The position numbers and the translations under genes were made by a program. Below are positions 25,203 to 38,600 of a stretch of DNA of 64,000 nucleotides, one piece after another. The stretch covers positions 3,596,001-3,660,000 of the forward strand of contig QUOL01000001.1 in the NCBI GenBank assembly GCA_009761415.1, given 5' to 3'. Origin of the DNA: Sarcomyxa edulis (taxonomy: Eukaryota > Basidiomycota > Agaricomycetes > Agaricales > Mycenaceae). Within the stretch, counting starts at the first letter, position 1, and every line of letters begins with the position of its first letter. A model generated the notes under the pieces. That model was given only the letters and a program-made list of their open reading frames with translations. It had not been told where the DNA came from and did no database searches.

Positions 25203-25720
25203 TCATTGAGGAAGTAGGACTTTATTGTGTACCTGTATTCCAAGAATGGACTCTAGAACCCAAGTAGAATCCCCGAATCGACCAAGATTCGAACACACTT
25301 CCAATGGCAGCCTGTATCTTCTTTGTTTGGGCATTGTTCGGAACCAAAGGCTCCGGAAACACGTCGTATCTGTCGAAAGAAATCCAAGCTGGCCATCGTC
25401 CTAGACACGATACAAATGCAAGGGTCGTAGTAAGCAAGAAAGGCAAGACTAAAAAGTCTCGGATGGCGGCAGAATGCAATCTTCGACTCCCGATACCTGA
25501 TTTTCTTCTGATGATGATTTGGGACAAACGAAAGAAACATACAGGTGCGAAGGAAGTGGATAGCATGAAGTGGTTTGTCGACGAAGCATGCACACTTTAG
25601 GGTCCCAGTCCAAGTCGACTTGGGTTCGCAGAGTAGAAACGATCTTTTATAGGTTGCTACTGCGTAGAAGACAGTGTACCCAGATAGTGACGTCAGGAAA
25701 TATTGTTGTTCCAGTCGGTA
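25203..25720. other. Convergent intergenic region
   Basis: This is 518 bp between the convergent 3' ends of the reductase and the tRNA synthetase. Open frames on both strands overlap each other and have no recognisable homology; I treat them as chance. Confidence 0.45.
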
Positions 25721-27934
<2,214 letters not shown>

Positions 27935-28132
27935 TCAACACGTCAGGGCCCCAAGTTCAAACGTAGTCTGATAATCTCCTCCTCTGAGCTTGTTTGGATA
28001 GTTTTCCGCAGAAGTCGTCGAGCACCAGCTGAATCGTGCCTGTCGAAGATGAAGCTAAGAGTGAGTAGGAGGACGGCTTCTTCCGCCGAGTGATCGAACC
28101 TTCGATTTTGCTTCTTCCCATCCCAGTCATGG

Positions 28133-28596
28133 TCATGCAAGTCCTCCCTCTGGGTTCAACAAGATCTGGAACGTTGGAACGATCCAGGATCCAACGAATG
28201 CGCGTTTTCTGTTGATGAGCCTTCTCGGACGCCTGATTACCTGTTATCTGCGACTCGGAATTACCTTTGCGCAGACAACATCGTTGCAATGGGCCATTCA
28301 ACGTGCTAAAAAAACGGTGTACTCGACATAAAGAGCTAAGGAATGTTGGTGCAATGACCCTCCCTCCTCATCTTGCGTCCCACTGTATCGATGCAACACG
28401 CTATCTGTGTAGCTGAAATTCGGGCCAGAGTCTATCACTGGTCTCCTTTTTTGCCGTGGTGTATATTCATCCGCAACTGGTGTCGAAGTTTTGATCAATC
28501 TCTAATGTCTTCTGATCTCTGGACGAATACTTGATAATACTGTATTTGGATTCACAGATGAACGGCGGAGGCAAGGCGCGCAGCAATTCTCGTCAT
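28133..28596 (-). CDS. 85-residue probable mitochondrial protein, 4 exons
   Basis: No family name recognised. Four short exons (28596-28556, 28499-28400, 28306-28266, 28208-28133) join to exactly 86 codons ending TGA. Introns are 56, 93 and 57 nt with GT-AG ends. The N-terminus MTRIAARLASAVHLL is rich in Arg/Ala/Ser without acids, typical of a mitochondrial presequence. The mature part reads RPVIDSGPNFSYTDS, then HVEWPIATMLSAQRKRAF, then VGSWIVPTFQILLNPEGGLA, with one weakly hydrophobic helix. The consistent phases, standard intron lengths and organelle-like N-terminus support a real gene that single-frame ORF finding would miss. It lies 217 bp upstream of the GluRS start on the same strand. 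The choice of exons is inference. Confidence 0.55.
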
Positions 28597-28917
28597 TGTG
28601 GCTCTCTCGTTTGGAGGCACCCCCCCATAACGTGCGAGGACAATCTTTGTTTGTCAAACGTCCAGGTGTCCGCTTGATGATCTTGAGCTTTGGCCGTCCG
28701 CAAAGTCTCGTGACACCGTGACCTTCAAAAGGACAAAGCGCTTCTAGCTCCGCCTCTTTCTTTCTCTCACCCATCATACTTTCGTGCCACTCCATTATTC
28801 TTCCTCTGACAAGTATACTTCTCCTCGCATCCTGATCTCATCGAAACTTACACGACATGTACGTGGACGCGTCTTACTCCTCTATCTTTCTGACGCGACT
28901 CCTTGCCAGACACGAAA

Positions 28918-29483
28918 ATGACTCAACGATCACTGCCATGCCATGTATCCGTGTCTCAGGCGTTATTTCTCCTTCTACTGGTTCCTTCATGTGTATCTGC
29001 CCCCGCTGGTTGTGGTAACGACAATTCCGAGTGAGTGGCATCAGTCAAACCACCTTCTTTGTATCAAGTGTCTGACATGGTCTGCCACTCAGATCTTGCA
29101 TTGACCAAAAAGGGTTCTCTATCCCAATGATAGCAGGTATCTTCATAGCACGTAAGCAACTTCCGGCTACGGTGTCCAGTGTAATTTTCTGAACTTCACC
29201 CACAGTTTTCTTTTTCTTTGTGGGTCTCTGGTTCACTGCCATGATTATGCATCATGCTCATCGAAGAAGAGCTGTCCAGAATCCTCTTCGACCGCTTCAT
29301 CTGTACTCTCCAGCTCTTGGCCCTGCACCACGTCGTCCGGATCAAGCATATGTGCTCACGGGGCCGCGCATTTTACGGTCTCAGCCCTACGACGGTAGAT
29401 CTCCTGCACCGGTCGCTACAGACGAGGAGAATCCACCAAAGATGTTTGGTAACACCCATGAGGGGTGGCCTATATGGCGTTGA
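28918..29483 (+). CDS. Small single-pass membrane protein, Pro-rich tail (paralogue A)
   Basis: Unknown function. Three exons (28918-29030, 29093-29151, 29206-29483) give 149 residues. Signal peptide: MTQRSLPCHVSVSQALFLLL, with probable cleavage after VSA. A short lumenal segment with two Cys (A-G-C-G-N-D-N ... S-C-I-D-Q) follows, then a membrane helix (IPMIAGIFIALFFFFVGLWF). The cytosolic tail is basic then Pro-rich, containing RRPDQAYVLTGPRILR. The motif QAYVxTGP and the same architecture recur in the gene at 45752, so the two look like paralogues. Such type I proteins are often cell-surface or trafficking adaptors, but no role is claimed. Confidence 0.72.
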
Positions 29484-30026
29484 TTGTCACCTATGTCGTG
29501 CCTCTCACAAGAAATCTGTCCTTATCTCAACTCAATCTGTCGGGGGATCCAGGTCTTCCTTTCTTCTCCTTTTCCTTTCCTTTCATGATTCAGTAATTTA
29601 GAATGGAACAATTAATCTCTTTTTTTCTCGTCATAGTACCGATGGACATCTGTTGTCTGATCGTGACACAACGAGCTCAATGCTCCACCGAAAGCTCTGG
29701 ATTGTTTCTGAATAGTACCACAGTCAGAGCGTCAAAGTATGTACGTGCCACCCCTTCGGTCCGAACCTCCATATTATGCTAGCCATCGTCACGATGCTCC
29801 TCCTCGCGCCATTCCACCTGGCGACTGACGAATGTCGGAGAGACCCTCATCGTATATTGCTGGTCTGCGTTTATGCACCGTTGACACCTTTTATCCATTG
29901 ATTGTTTTCACCCCGCTATTAATCTTGGATCCTTTTTAATCGTATGGGGCTAGCCATTGATATTCATCGTCTGCGTATACCGACATTGAGACGCAAGGCA
30001 TCTTTAAGTAGATCGACCTCGGAATC
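29484..30026. other. Convergent intergenic region
   Basis: This is 543 bp between the convergent 3' ends of the membrane-protein gene and the orphan gene on the minus strand. It is T-rich near 29,560-29,640; no supported ORF or RNA gene. Confidence 0.4.
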
Positions 30027-30634
30027 TCATTCATCGTAGTGAAAATACCATCTAGGATTCTCACTTGTCTGTAACTCATTCTTGATCAATTCAATTACCT
30101 TCCTCTCGTCCTTTTCTCCCAATTCGCGGCCTCTGCGGTAATTGGTGTAGAGGGTTATAACGTAGCGAAAGTTTCCATGACCTGGACTAGAGAATTCGAT
30201 CTTCATACCAGTCAAATTTGTGAGTTGTTTTCTTGCCTCTTGATGGGCATAGATGATGTCCAAGGGCTTTGTCAAGGGGATCAAGCCGTTGCGCAATGCA
30301 TATTCCAGGGTCTGGACGCCTGTGACGCCGATGCCGAAGTCGAGGACGGGTGGTTTACGTTCCAGCCCGGAATGCTCAGGAACTCTGAACGACTCAGAGG
30401 TACGAAAATCTTGGGGCAGTTTGAGAGCCCCGTCTCCCCATACTCTGAGGTATATAGGAAGCTCGTCGAATGGCTTGATTCTCTTGTATCTCTCATTTAG
30501 ATCCTAGCAAAGAGTTACAATGAATGTGAGTAAAATTAGGAGAAGCCGATGGTACGCACTCCTTTTATGTATGCTAGATCCAGGAAAGTCCCCGGATGAG
30601 TTTCATAGTTGAATATACGATCATATGTTTTCAT
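30027..30634 (-). CDS. Hypothetical protein, 183 aa
   Basis: I do not recognise the family. Two exons (30634-30560 and 30503-30027) join at phase 0 through a 56 nt GT-AG intron: MKTYDRIFNYETHPGTFLDL, AYIKG-DLNERYKR, then IKPFDELPIYLRVWGDGALKL and a long second exon ending RWYFHYDE. The protein is mixed charged, with a globular look and no signal peptide or membrane helix. Position 1 lies only 120 bp from the left end of the Ngaro element, so that insertion is in or next to its promoter. It could be expressed differently from the ancestral state; I cannot tell. Confidence 0.65.
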
Positions 30635-30754
30635 CGTTTAGAGTTTCGAACTTGAGCGCTTGAGAGGCTGAAGAAGCCAAGAAGAAGTATGAAGGTAAGT
30701 AGTAGAAGCGAGTTTGGTTCACCGCGCCATGCCAAACTGCCGCATTTCCCGATT

Positions 30755-30939
30755 TGAAAGGCTTGAGAAAGGAGGAACGGGATGAATCGTGGGCCGCTTT
30801 TTCGTGACCGTGACAGGCGCTCGTTTACCGACGTTCCACTATCCGTTACACTCGCGTTTCTTGAACTCGTACTTCTACGTTCACTACTTCCGTCTCTCGT
30901 TCCTCTCTCCTCTGTACTTCTCTCCGTCGGAATTTTTGA
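30755..30939 (+). repeat. Ngaro split direct repeat A1 (left end)
   Basis: 185 bp, identical by eye to A2 at 43387-43571. It begins tgaaaggcttgag and ends gaatttttga. It forms the left terminus of the element; unrelated sequence lies on either side. Confidence 0.92.
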
Positions 30940-31031
30940 TTCAACCACTTTTATCATACTCGCAACCCATTCCGACCATTATAATCTCAATTACTCGCCC
31001 TTTCCTAATTTCATCAAATCCGAAATTTCAA

Positions 31032-33442
31032 ATGTCTCAGTCCCAGAATACCAACCCACGCGCCACATCAACAGCTCCTCCCGCCAACCCTACCAAACCT
31101 CGTACTCGCGCAGCCGCCATGGCTCAGAACCCCAATGCCTCCAACAATCCCATCAGCGACACCCAAAACCCTTCCGATGCGCATAATCGCCCACTTGACA
31201 CCACGAACAAACAAGCGCCCGATCCCGCCCCGACTTTGCCTCAAATGGACATCAATGATGTCATGAATCGTGTCACACAAGCACAGCCACCACTCACACC
31301 CACAGCCACAGCGATCAATAAACCTTCGACTTCCACCAACCCTTTGCCCGCTCCCATCCCCACCACAGCGAAACCTCGTAAACGCCCCAACGTCGCCGCC
31401 GAACCTCCAGCTGAGCCTCCTTCAGCCGCCAAGAAGAGGAGGACCGACAAAGGTAAAGGCCGACAAATCGACAACCCCATTTCCAATATCGATCTCGAAG
31501 AAGCAGACGTCGCTCACCAGCTCATCAATAATATCCCTGGAATACCTCTCGCAGCTTTACCTCAGCATCGTTTCCGTCCTCCACCCTCCGCCGTCATCCC
31601 CAATCAAAACGATCAATACATCCCTCAAATCGCTTCGACAGTTCCTTTTAATTATCATAGGGCTCCCGACCCCATCCCCTCCTTCTTACAACAACCACGA
31701 AGAGTATCCTTTTCTAATCAACAATCGAATTCACACTCCTCCGACCCCTTAAGTCTCGCTCAAGCCATAGCGAATCTACCTACCGGACACATCGAAAACT
31801 ACGACCAATTACGACCGAACGCCAAATCATCCCGTCAAATGGACCTCACCACTCCCATTCGACCTTCCCCCCGTCATAGTCAACCCCCTCCTCTCAATTC
31901 AATACAACGATTTTCAGATCATCGTCGACACCCCTCTCCGACGGTAGAGGAAATAGAGGATGAGGACTCCGACCTCGGAAGGAATTTCGGAATTGACGAA
32001 GACGACGAAGACGACGACGACGATGAAATCGTCTCGATGAAGAAGTCTCATATGATCAAGATTTTACGAGCCCACAACGAAGAGCAAATGCGCGAAAGAG
32101 GTGAGTAATCTCCCCTCATTATCCACAACAATCTACACATCTCGTTTCATTCATTCTTCCTCCAATATTTATATATCATCGTTTATACTCTTCCTTTTCA
32201 TTCTTTTCCCTTTTCGCTTTCAATTTTCATTTCTCTTTTCAATTCACACATCCTTACACACAATTCAAAGATCGGAACGAAGCAATTCGAGCCGCCGTTC
32301 ACTCCAGTAACCGCAAAGCATCCAAATCCATAAACGTTCCCTCCACTATTATCTCCTCCAAAAATCCATTATCTTCCGCATACGTCGATCAATTCCTCGA
32401 TACTGTCAAACCCACATCCACTACTCCACCAGTTACACGTCACGCTCCCCCTTCCGCGTCCGCACCTCTTCTCGATCCAAACCAATTAGTCATTCCAGCT
32501 GTTGTAGTAAACGCCTTTCGCAAAGGCTGGGTAGAACACATTCCAATCCATCTCCTTACCAATGCAGCATGTCGCGATGCAATGACCGCTCTTACAAAGA
32601 ATCCCGATTCCGCCTTTTCCATCGTCGCCGGTCGTCTCACATCCAAAGCTCAGACAATGGATTCTTCCAAAGAACGTTACATCGAAGCCATTTCTTGGTC
32701 GGACGCCGCTCGTCGCTTCGTCACTGCCATCCGTAGTCATCTATGGGCTGCTGGAGATTCAGCCCCAGGCGGTGTCAACGCAAATCTCATAGCGGATTCA
32801 TGGGAACTTCATTTCAACAACATCCGAGTACGTCCAGACTTCGAAACATCTTTCTCTTCCTATCGCGAATACGACATAACGCTACGCCGAACATACGTTC
32901 ATGATACTACCGGTTTCAATCCCGCCGTCTGGCAACAAGATACATACAATTCTATCATTTCAACCCAGAATCAACACAGTTTATCGGTCATCCAACATCA
33001 TTTAGGTATCAATCCTACATCACAGTCCTTTCTTTCCAACGCAAACTCCACATTTCAACCTTCGAATTACGCCTTCCCAAAGAAACCTCTTTGTAACGCA
33101 TATATCCCCAACAACACTCCCTTCCAGCAACGCACCGATAACGGCTGGGCCCCCAGGTCTAACAATACCAATCCAAACCACATTCCACCTCCCAACGCCG
33201 CCCCGCGCATTCCCAACAAGTGCATGTATTGCAAGTCCACCACTCATAAGTTCTCCTTCTGTAACGGCACTCCCACGTACCTCCATAAAGACCCAAACGG
33301 AGCTTGGAAAGACCCAAACGGCGCCTCCGTTTGCGTCAACTTCAACGGGCCTATGGCATGCCCAAGAGGTCCAACCTGCCTTTTCCTTCACGCTTGCTCG
33401 CTCTGTGGCAATGGAAGCCATTCTGCTCAATCGTGCCCTTAA
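31032..33442 (+). CDS. Ngaro ORF1, Gag-like protein with zinc knuckle
   Basis: Structural protein of the retrotransposon. Two exons (31032-32100 and 32271-33442) give 746 residues; the junction codon GAT is rebuilt across a 170 nt pyrimidine-rich intron. The N-terminal half is Pro/Asn/Ser/Ala-rich and disordered, with an acidic run (DEDDEDDDDDE) near its end. The C-terminal part has a folded region around WSDAARRFVTAIRSHLWA, then Cys/His motifs: CMYCKSTTHKFSFC and ACPRGPTCLFLHACSLC. These suggest nucleic-acid binding. The start ATG at 31032 lies just outside A1 in a CAAATG context. Its 3' end overlaps the RT ORF by about 32 nt in another frame. The intron is unusual for a retroelement. Confidence 0.85.
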
Positions 33443-35301
33443 GGATTTCTTCTTCCCCATTGTCACTCCTTACAAACACGAACGATGGGCGCAGATGTTA
33501 GACGAAGCAGGGGTTTTAGACGAATATGCAGATATCCCTTTAGGCATAGAGAACGGCTTCGAGATAGGCCTCGAAGAGTTTTCCCTGACCTCTACATTTT
33601 CTCCTCCTAATCACTACAAATCCTCCGAGCACCACAATTACATCGTAGAGAAATACGCAGACGAGATAAAATTAAATCGCATTTCCCCGGGCTATCCTCC
33701 AGAAATCCTCGAAAAACTTGTTGGTCATTATCGCACAGCCCCGATGAACGTCGTCGAACGAGTTCCCGGCGGCAAACTCAGAGCTACTATCGATCACTCC
33801 TATCCACGCAACAATCCTAATATCACCTCCATAAATTCTAATATCGATTCCAAACGTTTCCAATGCGCATGGGGATCCTTTTCCGAAACATGGCTCTTAG
33901 TCGCCGATGCTCCAGAAGGCACGCAAGTACGAAAACTTACTACATATTCATATTTTCACATTCTCACAATTATTCTAGGCTGCAGTCTTCGACGTCGAAG
34001 CGGCGTTTCGTACAGTTCCCACCGCACCACGCAACCGTCCCTTCACAGCGCTACTCATAGGTTTTCTAGTACACCTCGATCATTGTCTAAATTTCGGACT
34101 GGCTCCCGCACCTGGTATCTTCGGACGTCTCGCAGACGCCATCGCAATCATTTTTCTATTCTACGGTATTCAAGCTCTTATCAAATGGGTCGATGATTTC
34201 GTTTTCTTCAGGTACCCGACTGGCCGAAACTCCTCCGGCGACTGGATCTATAGCTACGACGAGCAGCTGATCTGGTCGATCGCGAAGGAATTAGGTTGGC
34301 CGTGGTCACCAGAAAAATTCGTTCCCTTCGCCTTCAACTTCACATACATCGGCTTCGACTGGTCTCTTGAAAACAAAACGGTATCCCTTCCAGATAAAAA
34401 ACGAACAAAATATCTCAACAAACTTCTTCCTTTCCGCGATATAGGCTACCCCTCCACACGCGAACAATTAGAATCTCTCATAGGCACTCTCAATCATGTT
34501 ACTCTTATACTTCCAGACGGTCGCGCGCATCTCCCTTCACTTTTCAAACTTCGTTCTACCTTTCCCGACAATTCTCGTTCTTGGACCACTCGCAAAATCA
34601 CCTCTTCTGTAGCCGACGATATAAACTGGTGGATAACACGTCTTCAAGAACCGTGGTGCGGTATGAATATTATCAAACCTCCTCCTCCCCTTCATATACA
34701 ACTCTTTGTCGATGCATCCACAGGATGGGGCTTAGGTCTCACTTTGGATGGGAAATGGCTCGCATGGCAACTTATTCCGGGTTGGAAAGCTGACGAAAGA
34801 GACATCGGTTGGGCCGAAATGGTCGCTGTAGAACTTGCAGTTCGCACGCTCGTTGCAGCCGGTTACAAACACTCGCACATCATTATTCATTCCGACAATA
34901 AAGGAGTCGTCGGTTCTATGCGAGCCGGTCGTTCTCGTAACGCTCCTTCAAATGCAATTCTTCGACATATCGTTGCACTCCTACAAGAACATTCACTATG
35001 GATAACTACAGAATGGGTATCAACCAAATTAAATCCCGCAGACGCTCCCTCTCGAGGCCAATTTCACTCTCGTTCTTTACTTTTCCCTTACCCACCTAAA
35101 ATTCCCTATCACTTGAAACCCTTCGTACACCCTTCCATTAGCTATCACGACTCACGATTGAAGCCCTATGTGAGAACCAAATTCCGAAAGAGGAAATATA
35201 AGACGATCGATAGTAATACACACGAAGTTGGAGGAAATTCGAGTGGATTGAATCTGAGGAAGATCTTGAGAGAAATCGATATGGTGCAAACACTGTGTTG
35301 A
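33411..35301 (+). CDS. Ngaro ORF2, reverse transcriptase-RNase H with LTR-derived tail
   Basis: Copies element RNA into DNA. Two exons, 33411-33926 and 33979-35301, join at phase 0 over a 52 nt GT-AG intron. The second exon starts AAVFDVEAAFRTVP (RT region A, Asp), then ALIKWVDDFVFF (catalytic VDD, in place of YxDD). RNase H motifs follow: LFVDASTGWGLG, WAEMVAVELAV, IIIHSDNKGVV, LNPADAPSR. The reading frame now runs through the Gypsy LTR for about 44 residues after LKP and stops at 35301. Before the insertion the codon after LKP was TAG, so the native ORF ended there. It overlaps the end of ORF1 in the +1 frame. Confidence 0.87.
35164..35168. repeat. Gypsy target-site duplication, left copy (CCCTA)
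   Basis: Five bases directly left of the Gypsy element, matched by 41452-41456. Five-bp duplications are typical of Ty3/Gypsy integration. Confidence 0.95.
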
Positions 35302-35594
35302 TTTCGCGTCTAACTACTATACAGTGGAGCAGTATTTATAGGGAGACGGATAGGAGTGCAGGGGCTTTAAGAGGAGAAGTAATAGGTAGTCGGATTGAAT
35401 GTAAAAAGTAAGGCAGTGCAGATTAAAGGAGAAGAGAGAGATAATAAGGAGAAGATGAGGGGCGTACAATGGATGATTGGACGGATGTAGGTCTCGGGAC
35501 GGATGCAATGTCTCGGGAAATCCGACTATTGATAGTCAGATTATTCCCACGGACCGAGTGGTGGACCGTCGGACTAGGAAAGGAGTTCATTACA
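35169..35594 (-). repeat. Gypsy 3' LTR
   Basis: 426 bp, identical by eye to 41026-41451. Because the element lies on the minus strand, this left copy is the 3' LTR. Its left end supplies the foreign C-terminal codons now read by Ngaro ORF2. Confidence 0.95.
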
Positions 35595-35609
35595 ACTATC
35601 CCCCTTTCA
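35595..35609 (-). promoter_or_regulatory. Gypsy polypurine tract
   Basis: On the minus strand the sequence directly before the 3' LTR is gaaagggggatagt, a purine run expected to prime plus-strand DNA. It overlaps the Pol stop codon (GGG GGA TAG). Confidence 0.75.
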
Positions 35610-38600
35610 GGATGGAGCTTGCGTAATCCTTGGACGCAGGTGGATGTGCAACGCGGCCTGATCGTAGAGTTGTCTGATTTGGTGGCTGATAATCACGTAG
35701 CCAGGGACCTGGAGGTGGAGAAGGAGTACGAGGAGGATTATAATGAGGAGGAGGAGGAAGCTCTGTGGTGGGAGTGGAAATGGAGGGAACGGAAGGAATG
35801 GAATGGGTGAAAGAGAAGCGAGGAGGATGGGGACGAGCGGGATTACGACGATGAAATTGTTCGAGTACTTCATTTAGGGACTTTGGAAGTTCAGCAAAGG
35901 GAACCCAGCTGCGTTCGGACAAAGGAAGTCCTTTCCAGCTAATAAAATAGTCATAACGTCGTCCTACTTTGCGCGAGTCGAGAATAGATTCGATGTCCTT
36001 GGCGTAATTGGATGGAGCAAGTTCGACGCGCGGGTGATTAGGAATATCGCGGCCCGGGAACACTGAAGGGTCGTGATATGGCTCGAGGAGGGAAACATTG
36101 AATACGGGATGTAGGCGAGAGAGTGTGGGTGGTAGTTTGAGAAGATATGCGGAGACACCACGGCGATCGAGTACTTGGAATGGACCTAACCTGCGATAGT
36201 CTAATTTGAGTGACGGACGAGTGGTCTTGATGTTGCGGCGTAAAAGCCAGACATAGTCACCAACGGCAAAGACGGGAGCGGGCGTGTGTTTCTTGTCGTA
36301 GTACTTGGCCATGTAGTCATTGGAATGAGAGAGCTCTGCTTGGAGTTCGGCGTGAATCTGATCAAGTCGATCCGCGAGTTCGGAAGCAGATGGATTGGTT
36401 GATCGATCGCTGATCATGGGATCAAACTTGGGATGATGAGCGGTACCTGCAAAGAAGGGAGTAACCTGGGTGGAGGAATTTGTCGAGTTGTTGAACGTGA
36501 ATTCGGCAAGTGCGAGGTAATCGACCCAGTCATCTTGCTGGTAAGAGCAATAAGATCGGAGGTAAGTTTCAAGCGTCTGATTGGTTCGTTCGGTGAGACC
36601 ATCGGTCTGGGGGTGATAAGCCGTAGAAGTCTTCATTTTGGTCCCGCAAAGCTTCATGAGATGAGTGAAGAAGCTGGAGATGAAGGTGGAACCACGGTCA
36701 GAGATGATGGAGTCGGGGAAACCGTGATGACGAAAGATACGGTCCAAGAATAGCCGAGCTAGTTCAGGGGAGTCCATAGCCTCCTTGATAGGGACAAAAT
36801 GAGCAGCGCGAGTCATACGGTCGCAAACAACCCAGATAGAGTCGTAACCATGAGAGATGGGAAGTTTGACAATGAAATCCATAGATATAGATAGCCAAGG
36901 ACGCTGGGGAATATCTAAAGGATGTAACAGTCCATAAGGTTTATGACGAGGAAGTTTATTGCGGTTGCATGTGTCGCATGAGGAGACGTAGGCACGGACA
37001 TAACGGCGCATACCAGGCCAGGAATAATCGCGAAAGAGTTGGTTGAACGTTCCAGCTCGTCCGGGATGACCAGAAAGTACGGAGTCATGGCGTTGATAGA
37101 TGATTTTGAGGCGAAGGGATTCGGGGACGTAAAGACGGTGTTGATGAAGGACCAAGTCGTCCTGAACAGAGAAGTCCTCGTTACCGGTGGCAATGGCATG
37201 ACGCCACTCAGTATCCGAAGCAATTGCAGTCTTGAATTCCTGGAGAATCTCGGAGTTATCGACGGTGAAAGTGGCGAAGGAATTGATGTGGGAAAGGTTT
37301 TCGGTGAGCGCTGATGGAGTGTCTTGAGGGAAAAGGTTTTGTAGGTGGTACGAATTGAGAAGAGCTTTTCTTTGACCAATAAGTACTTCATCCCCCTCTC
37401 GAGGAACGAAATCAGGGCGCCTCGAAGGAGCATCTGCAGGATTCCTTTTGCCAGGGAAATAAGCCAGAGTAAAATTGAATTCGGACAGGAACATAGACCA
37501 GCGGGATTGGCGACGGTTAAGAACACGGGTAGACATGAAATATTCAAGATTTTTATGGTCGGAAATGACAGAAACATCAGGGACAGTGCCTATGAGCCAG
37601 GCGCGCATGTCGCGGAACGATTCGACAATCGCAAGTAATTCTTTATCGTAGACCTCGTAGTTGATTTCCGCGGGAGAGAACTTGCGCGAATAATAGGCCA
37701 CGGGATGTAGAATACCGGAGGAGTCGGGTTGTAAATGGATTCCAGCGAGAGCGAAGTCCGAGGCGTCGGTGACTAGAGTTGAAGGAAGCCGAGGATCGAA
37801 GTACCGTAAGACGGGAGCAGTTGTGAAGACCAGTTTGAGTTGATTGAAGGCGTGTAATGCTTCGTCCGTGAGACCGGGGAATTTCAGTTTGGCAACCTTT
37901 TTGGTGAGGGAATTAAGTGGTAGAGCAATGTCGGCGTAATGGTGTATAAAGCGGCGGTAGAAATTGGTGAAACCGAGGAAGGATTGAATGTCTCGAACGG
38001 ATTTAGGAACGGGCCAATTGGCAATCGTATCGAGCTTCTTTGGGTTCATTTGGATGCCTTGAGCAGAGATGATATAGCCTAGATATTCGACCTGTGATTT
38101 GTCAAATTCGCATTTCTTGGCGTTAGCGAAAAGGTGACCAGCGCGAAGGCGATCCAGCACTTGACGGACAAGTTCATCGTGGTCCTGGCCATCCCTGGAA
38201 TATATCAAGATATCGTCAAGGTAGACAACACAGGAGATGTCCAACAAGTCATGTAGCGTGTCCTGAATGAAAGCCTGGAATGTAGCTGGAGCGTTGGTGA
38301 GGCCGAAGGGCATAACGGTGTATTCGAAAAGACCGAGGTGGGTACGGAATGCAGTTTTCCACTCGTCGCCTTCCTTAATCCGTATAAGATTAAAGGCATT
38401 CTTGAGATCGATGACGGTAAATTTTGTACAGCCTTGAACGCGGTCGAGGAGGTCGCCGGTGAGAGGGAGTGGATAACGGTTTTTCTTAGTGATCGAGTTG
38501 AGACCGCGGTAATCCACACAAAGACGAAGTTCTCCAGTTTTGCGCTTGATAAATAGGATGGGAGAGGCGGCGGAGGAAGTGGAGCGACGGATGTAGCCTT

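Noticed and set aside
25304..25600. 98-codon plus frame opposite a 123-codon minus frame
   Set aside because: Located between two convergent gene ends with no motif on either strand.
27943..28140. 65-codon minus frame as a GluRS presequence exon
   Set aside because: A stop separates it from the GluRS start and no consistent splice joins the two; overlaps the small gene's 3' side.
30789..31031. Upstream extension of the Ngaro Gag ORF
   Set aside because: No ATG; it lies in the A1 repeat. The first ATG at 31032 in good context is taken instead.
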